NCBI RefSeq assembly: GCF_000381525.1
Contig: NZ_KB906616.1
Location: forward strand, 1-49,761
Direction: 5' to 3'
From: Peptostreptococcus anaerobius VPI 4330 = DSM 2949
GTDB lineage: Bacteria > Bacillota > Clostridia > Peptostreptococcales > Peptostreptococcaceae
Length of the DNA stretch: 49,761 nt
In this document: positions 17,295 to 25,927 of the stretch, one piece after another
Layout: every line of letters starts with the position of its first letter
Position numbering within the stretch: position 1 is the first letter of the stretch
The notes under the pieces: model-generated
Databases searched by the model: none
What the model was told of the DNA's origin: nothing
The model's input: only the letters and a program-made list of their open reading frames with translations
Made by a program: the position numbers and the translations under genes

Positions 17295-19019
17295 ATGTTA
17301 CAGTTTTTAAGCGAAAATGGAACTAACCTGCTTATAAAAATAGGTGAACATCTTACTATATCTATGGTAGCCCTAGTGCTTGGAGTATTGGTTGCAGTTC
17401 CCCTAGGTGTAGTTATAACTAAGAATAAGATGGTTGCAAAGATTGTAATGTCAATAGCTTCAGTTCTACAGACAATACCATCACTTGCCCTACTAGCTAT
17501 AATGGTGCCCCTATTTGGTGTAGGAAAGGTACCAGCTATAATAGCTATTTTTATCTATTCATTACTACCTATACTTAGGAATACAGTTTTAGGTATGATG
17601 AGTGTAGATGATAATGTCCTAGATGCAGCTAAGGGAATGGGTATGACTTTCTTCCAGATTATTAAAGACATACAGATTAAGCTTGCAGCCCCAGTGATAA
17701 TGTCTGGTGTTAGGTTATCGGCTGTATATGTAATAGCATGGACGACTCTAGCCTCATATGTAGGAGCAGGTGGACTAGGAGACTTTATATTTACAGGTCT
17801 TACCCTATTTAATGTTCCTATGATAATATTGGGGGCAGTGCCTGTTACTATTATGGCACTTATCATGGACCTTGTCCTTAGTAGACTTGAAAAGGCAGTG
17901 AAGCCTAGGACTGAGTCAAAGAGCAAAAAAGATAATGATAGCGACGATAAAGATAAAATAGAAAATGGAAATGGTATTAAAAATAAAAATGGACAAAAAA
18001 ATAAGAGTGAAAATAAAATTGTAAGTAGGTCTAATACAAAAAAGGCTATTATAGCATTCTTGGCAATATTTTCATCACTTACTCTTACAGCTTGCTCATT
18101 GCCAGGTCTTGGTGGAGAGGCGAGTAAGGGTGATATAGTGATTGCTGGTGGAAGTACAGCCGAAAGACAGATTATTACAGAAATTCAAAAGCAGATGATT
18201 GAGCATTACAATCCAAAACAGAAGGTAAGTGTAATAAACAATCTTTCATCAGCTATGTTGGTATTCCAGACTTTAAACGGTGGATATGCTAATATAGGAT
18301 CAGCCATGTATACAGGAACAACTCTTACTGGTGAGCTTGGTATGAAACCTACAACAGATCCCGAAGAGGCACTAGAGAAGGTAATAAAGGGGTATAATGA
18401 CAAGTTCAATCTTATCTGGATGCCTACATATGGGTTTGAAAATACATATGCCTTTATGGTTAAAAAAGAATTTGCTGAAAAGCATAATCTAAATAAGGTC
18501 AGCGATCTAAAACCAATTGCCAAAGATTTAAAGGCAGGTGTAGATACGAGTTGGATCCAGAGAAAGGGAGACGGCTATCAGGCATTTAAGGACAAGTATA
18601 AGTTTGATTTTGATTCAGTATTACCAATGGATGTAGGCTTGGTATACAGTGCTGTAAATAGCGGGAAGATGGATGTGGTACTTGGTTACTCTACAGATGG
18701 TAGGATAAATTCATACGGTCTAAAAGTACTAGAAGATGATATGAGGATATTCCCACCATATGATGCCAGTCCAATAATCAGCAAAAAGACAGTAGATGAG
18801 CATCCTGAAGTAGTAGACGTTCTCTTAAAGTTAGAGGGCAGTATCACTAGTGAAACTATGCAGAAACTAAATGCTCAATGTGATGGAGAAAAGATTGAGG
18901 CTAAATTAGTAGCCAAGAAATTCTTGCAGGACAATAATTACTTTGAGTACAAAAAGGTGAATCCACTAAAGAAGAGACCAATTTACAAGGATATGTTTGA
19001 AGATAGTTCTAAAAAGTAA
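17295..19019 (+). CDS. Fused permease and lipoprotein-type substrate-binding protein for compatible solutes
   Basis: This 574-residue protein joins two transporter parts. Residues 1-205 are a membrane permease with the ABC EAA-type loop (LDAAKGMGMTFFQIIKDIQI). Residues 206-248 are a lysine/asparagine-rich linker. Residues 249-270 look like an intact lipoprotein signal peptide (IIAFLAIFSSLTLTAC), with Cys267 in an LTAC lipobox. Residues 271-574 are an OpuAC/ProX-type binding domain for glycine betaine, choline or carnitine (begins GDIVIAGGSTAERQI). Permease-binding fusions are known in Bus and OpuA systems; retention of a lipobox-like segment at the joint is unusual. The separate permease at 19046 is presumably the second membrane subunit. 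Confidence 0.9.
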   Translation: MLQFLSENGTNLLIKIGEHLTISMVALVLGVLVAVPLGVVITKNKMVAKIVMSIASVLQTIPSLALLAIMVPLFGVGKVPAIIAIFIYSLLPILRNTVLGMMSVDDNVLDAAKGMGMTFFQIIKDIQIKLAAPVIMSGVRLSAVYVIAWTTLASYVGAGGLGDFIFTGLTLFNVPMIILGAVPVTIMALIMDLVLSRLEKAVKPRTESKSKKDNDSDDKDKIENGNGIKNKNGQKNKSENKIVSRSNTKKAIIAFLAIFSSLTLTACSLPGLGGEASKGDIVIAGGSTAERQIITEIQKQMIEHYNPKQKVSVINNLSSAMLVFQTLNGGYANIGSAMYTGTTLTGELGMKPTTDPEEALEKVIKGYNDKFNLIWMPTYGFENTYAFMVKKEFAEKHNLNKVSDLKPIAKDLKAGVDTSWIQRKGDGYQAFKDKYKFDFDSVLPMDVGLVYSAVNSGKMDVVLGYSTDGRINSYGLKVLEDDMRIFPPYDASPIISKKTVDEHPEVVDVLLKLEGSITSETMQKLNAQCDGEKIEAKLVAKKFLQDNNYFEYKKVNPLKKRPIYKDMFEDSSKK

Positions 19020-19045
19020 GTTGAAAACGAATAGGATGTGATTTT

Positions 19046-19681
19046 ATGAAAGAACTAATACAGTATTACCAGGTCAATGGATCAATAGTGTTTGAACAGT
19101 TTATCAGGCACTTTTTGATATCTATATATGGAGTATTATATGCCTGCTTGGTTGCAATACCTCTGGGCATGTATATAACAAGGAGTAGGAGGTTATCTGC
19201 CTTGACTATAGGTATAGCCAATGTGATACAAACGATACCATCTCTTGCCCTACTGTCTATATTGATGGTAGCCATGGGACTTGGTACTAACACAGTTGTA
19301 GCAACGGTATTTCTTTATTCCTTGCTACCGATATTAAAGAATACTTGTACAGGACTTAGCAATATAAACGAAAATCTACTCGATGTTGCTAAGGGAATGG
19401 GTATGACTAACTTTCAGGTAATGATGAAGGTCAAGATGCCACTGGCCTTGTCAGTTATAATGGGTGGCATTAGAAATGCCCTAGTCCTAGCAGTTGGTAT
19501 AGCGACTATAGGTACCTTTATAGGTGCTGGTGGGCTTGGAGATATAATATCGAGAGGTATATCAGTCAGCGATGGTAGTGCTATTATATGGGCAGGTACA
19601 ATACCTACAGCTCTTATGGCAGTTATATTTGATATAGCTCTTGCAGGACTGGAAAAGAAGTTTACAAATTATTCTTCTTAA
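19046..19681 (+). CDS. Compatible-solute ABC transporter permease (OpuCB/OpuCD-like)
   Basis: This 211-residue permease has about five or six helices and the EAA loop LLDVAKGMGMTNFQVMMKVKMP, closely matching the loop of the fused subunit upstream. GTFIGAGGLGDIISRGI is a typical BPD transporter C-terminal segment. It lies 26 bp after the fused subunit and completes an uptake system of ATPase, permease-binding fusion and permease. A strong terminator follows. Confidence 0.92.
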   Translation: MKELIQYYQVNGSIVFEQFIRHFLISIYGVLYACLVAIPLGMYITRSRRLSALTIGIANVIQTIPSLALLSILMVAMGLGTNTVVATVFLYSLLPILKNTCTGLSNINENLLDVAKGMGMTNFQVMMKVKMPLALSVIMGGIRNALVLAVGIATIGTFIGAGGLGDIISRGISVSDGSAIIWAGTIPTALMAVIFDIALAGLEKKFTNYSS

Positions 19682-19698
19682 TTTAATAATATACTAGT

Positions 19699-19750
19699 AT
19701 CGACCACCAAACTTAGGTGATATATTAAATCGACCTCCCAAGTTAGATCA
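19699..19750. repeat. Imperfect 22-bp direct repeats overlapping a terminator
   Basis: The copies at 19699-19720 and 19729-19750 both begin ATCGACC and share 17 of 22 positions, 30 bp apart. The first can form a short CACC/GGTG hairpin, and the second supplies the left arm of the terminator. It may be a duplicated terminator arm; no other function is evident. Confidence 0.4.
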
Positions 19751-19779
19751 TGAATCTAATGAAAGGGAGGTTGTTTTTT
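19731..19779 (+). terminator. Intrinsic terminator of the compatible-solute operon
   Basis: CGACCTCCC pairs with GGGAGGTTG (one wobble), with an inner TAGAT/ATCTA stem, and is followed by TTTTTT. Confidence 0.88.
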
Positions 19780-19852
19780 GTGTTTATTTCTATAATCATA
19801 AATCATGGATAAGATCAATAATAATATATCATATTTGGAAAATAAAGAAAAA

Positions 19853-19882
19853 TTGAATAAGATATTAAGTCATGGGTAAAAT
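19853..19882 (+). promoter_or_regulatory. Candidate promoter of the aldehyde dehydrogenase gene
   Basis: TTGAAT and TAAAAT are separated by 18 bp. The predicted transcript start, near 19890, lies just before the Fur-type boxes, so a bound repressor would block escape of RNA polymerase. Confidence 0.45.
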
Positions 19883-19895
19883 ACTAGTGAGTGAA

Positions 19896-19927
19896 AGATA
19901 ATAATTATAAAATGATAATTATTATCA
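19896..19927. promoter_or_regulatory. Fur-type operator, 7-1-7 palindrome
   Basis: TGATAATTATTATCA at 19913-19927 fits the Gram-positive Fur consensus (TGATAAT-N-ATTATCA) at every position. A second overlapping box at 19896-19910, AGATAATAATTATAA, fits it partly. Together they form a 30-bp palindrome with perfect 12-bp arms (19897-19908 and 19915-19926). This predicts iron-dependent repression of the gene starting at 19984. Confidence 0.75.
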
Positions 19928-19983
19928 AATGCATTTTCGAATACAGGTGGACGAAAAATTATTATTTAAGGAGGACAAGAGAT

Positions 19984-21459
19984 ATGTCAATATTAACAGA
20001 AAAGAGATATAAATTATTTATAGATGGTCAGTGGCTTGATTCATCAGACAATACTACACTTAGGACAACAAATCCTGCAAATGGAGAATTTTTGGCAGAG
20101 ATAGCAGATGCAACAAATGAAGATGTAGATAGGGCTGTTAAGGCAGCTAGGAAAGCGTTTGAGACATAGTCACAGACTACTACAGCTCAAAGGGCTGACA
20201 TATTGGACAGGATAGCAGCTAGGATAGAAGAGAATGCAGAATTTTTGGCTACAGTTGAAACGATGGATAACGGAAAACCTATTCGTGAGACAAAGAATGT
20301 TGATATACCACTTGCAGCAGATCACTTCAAGTATTTTGCTGGCGTAATCAGGTCAGAAGAGGGTTCAGCCAACGTGCTTGATGGCAATAAGTTGAGTATA
20401 GTACTTAGAGAGCCTATAGGGGTTGTTGGTCAGATAGTACCATGGAATTTCCCATTCTTGATGGCGGCTTGGAAACTAGCTCCAGTAATAGCAGCAGGAG
20501 ATACAACAATACTTAAGCCGTCTAGTTCTACATCTCTTTCAATACTTGAGCTTATGAAGATAATAGAAGATTTGATACCAGCTGGCGTAATAAATATAGT
20601 CACAGGTAAGGGATCTAGGTCAGGTGACTACCTGGTCCAGCATGAGGGAATAGACAAGCTTGCATTTACAGGCTCTACAGAAGTAGGTAGAAATATAGGT
20701 ATAGAGGCAGCCAAGAGAATAATACCTGCTACATTAGAGCTTGGTGGAAAGTCTGCCAACATATTCTTCGACGATTGTGATATAGAGCAGGCCCTTGATG
20801 GTGTGCAGTTAGGTATCCTATTCAATCAGGGACAGGTTTGCTGTGCTGGATCTAGAATATTTGTTCAAGAAGGAATATATGACGAATTCGTTGAGAAGGC
20901 TATAGAGAGATTTAAAAATGTCAAGGTTGGAGACCCACTTGACGAATCAACTCAGATGGGCGCCCAGGTCAATGTTAGACAGGCAGAAAAAATCCTTGGC
21001 TACGTAGAAAATGGTAAGAAAGAAGGAGCTAGGGTTGCAGTTGGTGGACAGAGAGCTTGCAAGACCCAGTATTCAGGAGGAGCCTTTGTTGAACCGACAT
21101 TGCTTGTAGATGTTACAAACGATATGGCTATAGCCCAGGAGGAAATATTTGGACCAGTTGGCGTAGTTATAAAGTTTAAGGATGCTGATGATGTTGTTAG
21201 GATGGCAAACCAGTCAGTATATGGTCTAGGCGGTGGTGTCTACACTAAGAATATAGATACAGCCCTTGATGTTGCTAGAAGGGTCAAGACTGGTAGAATT
21301 TGGGTCAATACATACAACCAGATACCAGCAGGAGCTCCATTTGGTGGAATCAAGCAGTCTGGTATAGGCAGAGAGACTCACAAGATGATACTAGACAGTT
21401 ACACTCAGGCAAAGAATATAATGATAGATCTTACAGGTAAGGGAAGTGGATTCTATTAA
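19984..21459 (+). pseudogene. NAD(P)-dependent aldehyde dehydrogenase, interrupted by an in-frame TAG
   Basis: The frame from ATG 19984 (AAGGAGG upstream) to 21459 encodes a class 1/2-type aldehyde dehydrogenase of about 491 residues, which oxidises aldehydes to acids. TAG at 20167-20169 (codon 62) is the only lesion. It follows KAARKAFET, where relatives often have Trp, so a TGG-to-TAG change is likely. Downstream, all catalytic residues are present in full-length numbering: Asn155 in PWNFP, Lys178 in LKPSS, Glu252 in ELGGK and nucleophile Cys286 in GQVCCAG. An internal start at 20203 would give a 418-residue protein without part of the NAD-binding domain. The gene probably became inactive recently, unless the stop is an error or suppressed. 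Confidence 0.87.
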
Positions 21460-21567
21460 GAATTTCTAGTTAAATAAAATATATAGAGGCATTCGAATTG
21501 ATATTTAGGCTACTTGGAAAATGAGTACAAAAAAGCCATGGATATACACGAATAATATTTTATACTT

Positions 21568-21600
21568 GGAGGAGAATATATTGTATTTTCCTCCTTATAT
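21568..21600 (+). terminator. Likely terminator after the aldehyde dehydrogenase gene
   Basis: GGAGGAGAA and TTTTCCTCC pair over nine positions with one wobble around a 9-nt loop, then TTATATTTT. The T-run is imperfect. Confidence 0.55.
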
Positions 21601-21623
21601 TTTAAAATAATAAAAAAATACCC

Positions 21624-21651
21624 TTGTAACTTACAAAAAAAGTGATATAAT
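21624..21651 (+). promoter_or_regulatory. Sigma-A-type promoter of the COG2509 flavoprotein gene
   Basis: TTGTAA (21624-21629) and TATAAT (21646-21651) are separated by 16 bp. The ATG is at 21749, leaving a leader of about 90 nt in which I see no strong structure. Confidence 0.65.
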
Positions 21652-21748
21652 GTTATTTGGTCATGATTAATTGCTAATGATTGGCTGAAAACACGAACAA
21701 AAATATAGTGAGTTCTATCCATCAAACTGATGGGGAAAAGGGGTATTT

Positions 21749-23131
21749 ATGAAAAAGTATGATATTATTATTGCAGGAGCTGGTGCTGGTGGAGTCTTTA
21801 TGGCCTATGAACTATCAAAGGCTAATGTTGACGCCAAGATTTTGATGATCGATAAGGGGGCCAAGCTTGAAAGAAGAGTCTGTCCTATTAAGGCTGGCAA
21901 GACTCAAACGTGTGTGAAATGTTCACCATGTCATATCATGAACGGTTACGGTGGTGCAGGAACACTTTCTGACGGTAAATATAATATAACTACTCAATTT
22001 GGTGGAGATTTACACAAGTATGTTGGTGAAAAAGAGGCCATGGACCTTATGGAGTATGTTGATGAAGTTCTTTGCTCAATGGGTGGAGCTGATGCAAAGC
22101 TATACTCAACTGCAAGCTCAGATTTAAAGACGAAGTGTCTACAGAATGATCTTCACTTACTGGAAGCCAAGGTAAGACATCTTGGAACAGACAGGAATGT
22201 AAGGATACTAGGAAAGATATTTGATTATATAGAAGAAAAAATAGATATGGATTACCTAACTACAATTGAGGAAGTAGACAGGTTAGAAGATGGTAGATTC
22301 AAAGTTATAACAAACAAGGGTGAGTACGAGTGTAAGGACCTAGTGTTGGCAACTGGACGTTCTGGATCTAAGTGGATGTCTACTATATGTGATAAATTCC
22401 ATATCAACCAAACAAAAAACAGGGTGGATATAGGTGTAAGAGTTGAGTTGCCTGCAGAGGTGTTCAAGCATATAACAGATGATGTATATGAGGGTAAGAT
22501 AGTATACAAGACAAAACAGTACAATGACCTTGTTAGAACATTCTGTATGAACCCATACGGAGAAGTCGTATCTGAAAACACAAATGGAATAGTAACTGTA
22601 AATGGTCATTCATATTCAGACCCAGCACTTCACACAGAAAATACAAACTTTGCCCTATTGGTTTCAAACCAGTTTACGGAGCCATTTAGAGATTCAAACG
22701 AATATGGTGAGTCTATAGCAAGGTTGTCTAATATGCTAGGCGGTGGAGTTCTTCTTCAGAGATTTGGAGACCTTGTAAAAGGTAGAAGGTCTAGTGAGAG
22801 AAGGATGGAAAAATGTTTTACAAGGCAGACATTAAATGCAACTGCTGGTGATTTAAGTCTTGTAATACCAAAGAGACAGTTGGACTCAATAATAGAAATG
22901 ATATACGCCTTGGACAAGATAGCTCCAGGTACAGCTAATGAAGATACATTACTATATGGTGTAGAGGTCAAGTTCTACAATTCAAAGGTTGAGGTAGACA
23001 AAAACCTAGAGACATCAGTTCCAGGCCTATATGCTATAGGTGATGGTTCAGGAGTGACTCATTCCCTATCTCAGGCATCCGCATCTGGTGTATATGTAGC
23101 TAGGATATTGGCTAACAGGTATTCTAAGTAG
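21749..23131 (+). CDS. FAD-dependent dehydrogenase of the COG2509 type
   Basis: This 460-residue cytoplasmic flavoprotein starts with the dinucleotide-binding motif IIIAGAGAGGVFMAYEL. Near residues 50-70 is a cysteine-rich segment (RRVCPIKAG, then TCVKCSPCHIMNGYGGAGTLSDGK), characteristic of the uncharacterised COG2509 family. The C-terminal YAIGDGSGVTHSLSQASASG closes the FAD site. Reaction and partner are unknown; the four Cys could bind a metal or exchange thiols. GGGG-type ribosome sequence and a good promoter precede it. A CofE-like ligase, glycerol dehydrogenase and rubredoxin follow on the same strand. Confidence 0.82.
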   Translation: MKKYDIIIAGAGAGGVFMAYELSKANVDAKILMIDKGAKLERRVCPIKAGKTQTCVKCSPCHIMNGYGGAGTLSDGKYNITTQFGGDLHKYVGEKEAMDLMEYVDEVLCSMGGADAKLYSTASSDLKTKCLQNDLHLLEAKVRHLGTDRNVRILGKIFDYIEEKIDMDYLTTIEEVDRLEDGRFKVITNKGEYECKDLVLATGRSGSKWMSTICDKFHINQTKNRVDIGVRVELPAEVFKHITDDVYEGKIVYKTKQYNDLVRTFCMNPYGEVVSENTNGIVTVNGHSYSDPALHTENTNFALLVSNQFTEPFRDSNEYGESIARLSNMLGGGVLLQRFGDLVKGRRSSERRMEKCFTRQTLNATAGDLSLVIPKRQLDSIIEMIYALDKIAPGTANEDTLLYGVEVKFYNSKVEVDKNLETSVPGLYAIGDGSGVTHSLSQASASGVYVARILANRYSK

Positions 23132-23247
23132 ATACTCATGGCTAGAAATATCCTAATAGTACTTTTTAAATTAGCGAAAATATAGTATCATTATATTAGA
23201 GGTTAGACATTAATTTAAATTTTAAATGTATTGAAAGAGAGAATAAT

Positions 23248-24438
23248 ATGACAAGAAATATTGGTACAGTAGCTCGTGGTGTTCGTTGCCCGATTATTCG
23301 TCAGGGAGATGACTTATCTGAAATGGTAGTAAATTCAGTTATAGAGGCAGCAAAAACTGATGGATTTGAACTAGGTGATAGGGATGTAATAGGTATAACA
23401 GAATCAATAGTTGCAAGAAGCCAGGGAAACTATGCTTCTATATCAGCTATTGGTCAGGATGTTAAAAACAAATTAGGTGGAGAAACAGTTGGAGTAATAT
23501 TCCCAATTTTATCTCGTAATAGATTTGCAATATGCCTAAAGGGTATAGCTCTTGGTGCAAAGAAGGTAGTATTGATGCTTTCATATCCTAGAGACGAGGT
23601 TGGTAACCAGTTATTGACTGAAGATCAGCTGGAAGAAAAGGGAGTAGATCCATATTCAACAGTTCTTTCACTTGAAGAATATAGGAATCTTTTTGGAGAA
23701 AATATTCACCCATTTACTGGTGTAGACTATGTGGATTATTACTCAGAAGTTGTAAGATCAGCTGGAGCTGAGGTAGAGATAGTATTTGCCAACCATGCAG
23801 TTGAAATATTGAACTACACAACTAATGTAATAAACTGTGATATCCATACTAGGAGAAGAACAAGCAGAATCCTTAAGGACAAGGGTGCTAAGGTATATGG
23901 AATGGATGAAATCTTAAATGAATCAGTAGATGGAAGTGGATTTAACACTAAGTATGGTCTACTTGGATCAAACAAGTCTACAGAGGACAGTGTAAAGTTG
24001 TTCCCAAATGACTGTATGGACCTAGTATACGATATACAGAAGAAGCTATTAGAAAAGACAGGCAAGCATATAGAAGTCATGGTATACGGAGATGGAGCCT
24101 TCAAGGATCCAGTTGGACAGATTTGGGAGCTTGCTGACCCAGTTGTATCACCAGCCTACACAGATGGACTTGAGGGCACACCAAACGAATTGAAGTTAAA
24201 GTATCTAGCAGACAATGACTTCAACGATTTGTCAGGCCAGGCCTTAAAGGATGCTATATCTGATAGGATAAAGGCAAAGGATGAATCATTAGTTGGTAAG
24301 ATGGAGTCAGAGGGTACTACACCAAGAAGACTAACTGACCTTATTGGATCACTTTGTGACCTAACAAGTGGATCAGGAGACAAGGGTACTCCAATAGTTC
24401 TTGTTCAGGGATATTTTGATAACTATACAAATAACTAA
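23248..24438 (+). CDS. CofE-like (F420-0:gamma-glutamyl ligase family) protein
   Basis: This 396-residue protein matches the coenzyme F420-0:L-glutamate ligase family in its N-terminal part, for example in the region DVIGITESIVARSQGNY. True CofE is about 250 residues, so this belongs to the longer Firmicutes group, whose members lack an F420 pathway and have no settled function. An amide ligase using GTP or ATP is a reasonable expectation but is inference. No other F420 gene lies in the window. It sits 116 bp after the flavoprotein and 83 bp before glycerol dehydrogenase. Confidence 0.75.
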   Translation: MTRNIGTVARGVRCPIIRQGDDLSEMVVNSVIEAAKTDGFELGDRDVIGITESIVARSQGNYASISAIGQDVKNKLGGETVGVIFPILSRNRFAICLKGIALGAKKVVLMLSYPRDEVGNQLLTEDQLEEKGVDPYSTVLSLEEYRNLFGENIHPFTGVDYVDYYSEVVRSAGAEVEIVFANHAVEILNYTTNVINCDIHTRRRTSRILKDKGAKVYGMDEILNESVDGSGFNTKYGLLGSNKSTEDSVKLFPNDCMDLVYDIQKKLLEKTGKHIEVMVYGDGAFKDPVGQIWELADPVVSPAYTDGLEGTPNELKLKYLADNDFNDLSGQALKDAISDRIKAKDESLVGKMESEGTTPRRLTDLIGSLCDLTSGSGDKGTPIVLVQGYFDNYTNN

Positions 24439-24521
24439 TAAAAGTTGAGTGCACTTAAGTATGTGTACTAGCAAATAAAGAATTTAGTATTAAAGCAACA
24501 AGTATTTAGGAGGGTAAGTAA

Positions 24522-25622
24522 ATGGCAAAAATATTGATAAGTCCGAGCAAGTATATACAGGGTCCTGGAGAATTAAGCAATCTAGGTACCTATGCTGAAA
24601 ATCTAGGTAAAAAAGCCTTGGTTATAATCAGTGAATCAGGCTACAAAAGAGTTGGAAAGGGTATAGAGTCAGGCTTTGAGAAATCGTCTGCAGATGTAGA
24701 GTTTTGCTACTTCAATGGTGAATGTTCATCTCAGGAAGTTGATAGGATAATAGAAAAGTATATCAATAATGGAGAGTGTGACATGATATTTGGTGTAGGT
24801 GGTGGAAAGATAGCCGATACAGCCAAGGCAGTTGGTTACTATACTAAAAAACCAGTTGGTGTATGTCCAACAGTTGCATCTTCAGATGCTCCATGTAGTG
24901 CTCTTTCTGTTTTATATACTGAAGATGGAGTATTTGATAAGTACCTATTTTTACCTAAGAATCCAGACATAGTAATGATGGATACAGATGTAATATCAAA
25001 ATCACCTGTAAGACTTACTGTTTCTGGTATTGGAGACGCTCTTGCAACATACTTTGAAGCTAGAGCATGTAAGGCTAGTGGGGCTGTATCATGTGCAGGT
25101 GGTACTATAACACAGGCTGCTATGGCTCTTGCTGAATTGTGCCTAAATACACTACTATCTGAAGGTTTTAAGGCAAAAGTCGCTCTTGAGGCAGGAGTTG
25201 TGACTGAATCTGTCGAAAAGTTAATAGAGGCCAATACATTACTAAGTGGTCTAGGATTTGAGTCAGGTGGACTTGCTGGAGCTCATGCTATCCATAACGG
25301 TCTTACTGCTCTTGAAGAGGCCCACAATATGTATCACGGTGAGAAGGTTGCCTTTGGAACTTGTGTACAGCTTATATTAGAAGATGCTCCTTTGGAAGAA
25401 ATAGAAGAAATATATAATTTCTGTATAGAGATGGGACTACCTGTAACTCTAGAAGAATTGGGTGTTACAGACTTATCTGAGGATAGGTTGATGGAAGTTG
25501 CTAGACTTGCATGTTCTCCTGATGACACTATACACAATATGCCATTCGAAGTTAACGAAAAGAAGGTATACAGTGCAATTATCGCTGCTGATAATATGGG
25601 AAGGAAGTATTTAGGCAAATAA
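24522..25622 (+). CDS. gldA: Glycerol dehydrogenase
   Basis: This 366-residue NAD-dependent, zinc-containing enzyme oxidises glycerol to dihydroxyacetone. [14 protein letters not shown] is the nucleotide-binding segment. The three expected metal ligands are present: Asp172 in [12 protein letters not shown], His255 in GAHAIHNGL and His272 in [11 protein letters not shown]. Length and start ([18 protein letters not shown], with AGGAGGG upstream) agree with the family. A rubredoxin gene follows 22 bp downstream. No dihydroxyacetone kinase is nearby, so the physiological direction is open. Confidence 0.93.
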   Translation: MAKILISPSKYIQGPGELSNLGTYAENLGKKALVIISESGYKRVGKGIESGFEKSSADVEFCYFNGECSSQEVDRIIEKYINNGECDMIFGVGGGKIADTAKAVGYYTKKPVGVCPTVASSDAPCSALSVLYTEDGVFDKYLFLPKNPDIVMMDTDVISKSPVRLTVSGIGDALATYFEARACKASGAVSCAGGTITQAAMALAELCLNTLLSEGFKAKVALEAGVVTESVEKLIEANTLLSGLGFESGGLAGAHAIHNGLTALEEAHNMYHGEKVAFGTCVQLILEDAPLEEIEEIYNFCIEMGLPVTLEELGVTDLSEDRLMEVARLACSPDDTIHNMPFEVNEKKVYSAIIAADNMGRKYLGK

Positions 25623-25644
25623 TCGAGAATTAGGAGGTAATAAA

Positions 25645-25821
25645 ATGTCAAATGTAGAGTCAACAAAATACAGGTGTAGACCATGTGGTTACGTTTACGA
25701 TCCAGAAAAGGGTGTGCCTGAATATGGGATTGAACCAGGAATCAAGTTTGAAGATCTTCCGGATGACTGGGTATGTCCTAAGTGTGCTGCCAGTAGGTGG
25801 ATGTTTGAAAAAGTTGAATAG
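25645..25821 (+). CDS. Rubredoxin
   Basis: This 58-residue iron protein has the two CxxC pairs that hold a single iron: [13 protein letters not shown] near the N-terminus and WVCPKCAAS near the C-terminus. The spacing is normal for rubredoxin. It carries single electrons in the cytoplasm, often to rubrerythrins or flavodiiron proteins in oxygen defence; the short rubrerythrin-like protein at 15180 lacks its own rubredoxin domain and is a possible partner. AGGAGG lies upstream, and it follows gldA closely, so it may be cotranscribed. A strong terminator follows. Confidence 0.95.
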   Translation: MSNVESTKYRCRPCGYVYDPEKGVPEYGIEPGIKFEDLPDDWVCPKCAASRWMFEKVE

Positions 25822-25852
25822 AATAGATTTTTTATTAAAGACTATATAAAAC

Positions 25853-25882
25853 AAAAAAGTGGACTTGTGTCCACTTTTTTTG
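25853..25882. terminator. Strong intrinsic terminator after rubredoxin
   Basis: AAAAAAGTGGAC and GTCCACTTTTTT pair perfectly around TTGT. Because A- and T-runs flank it on both sides, it probably also terminates the convergent nagB transcript. Confidence 0.93.
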
Positions 25883-25927
25883 TTTTTGAATCTAAATTTT
25901 GTAATATATATGAAAAGTATTGGCCTC

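Larger units (their letters stand above)
19682..19983. other. 302-bp intergenic region: terminator, promoter and Fur-type operator
   Basis: It contains the operon terminator (19731-19779), a candidate promoter (-35 TTGAAT at 19853, -10 TAAAAT at 19877) and two overlapping Fur-type boxes (19896-19927). AAGGAGGA at about 19969 serves the ATG at 19984. Other in-frame codons upstream of 19984 cross the operator and are unlikely to be translated. Confidence 0.6.

Noticed and set aside
23248-24438. Evidence of coenzyme F420 biosynthesis
   Set aside because: Only the CofE-like protein is present. No other cof genes occur, and the protein is longer than true CofE, so F420 synthesis is not supported.
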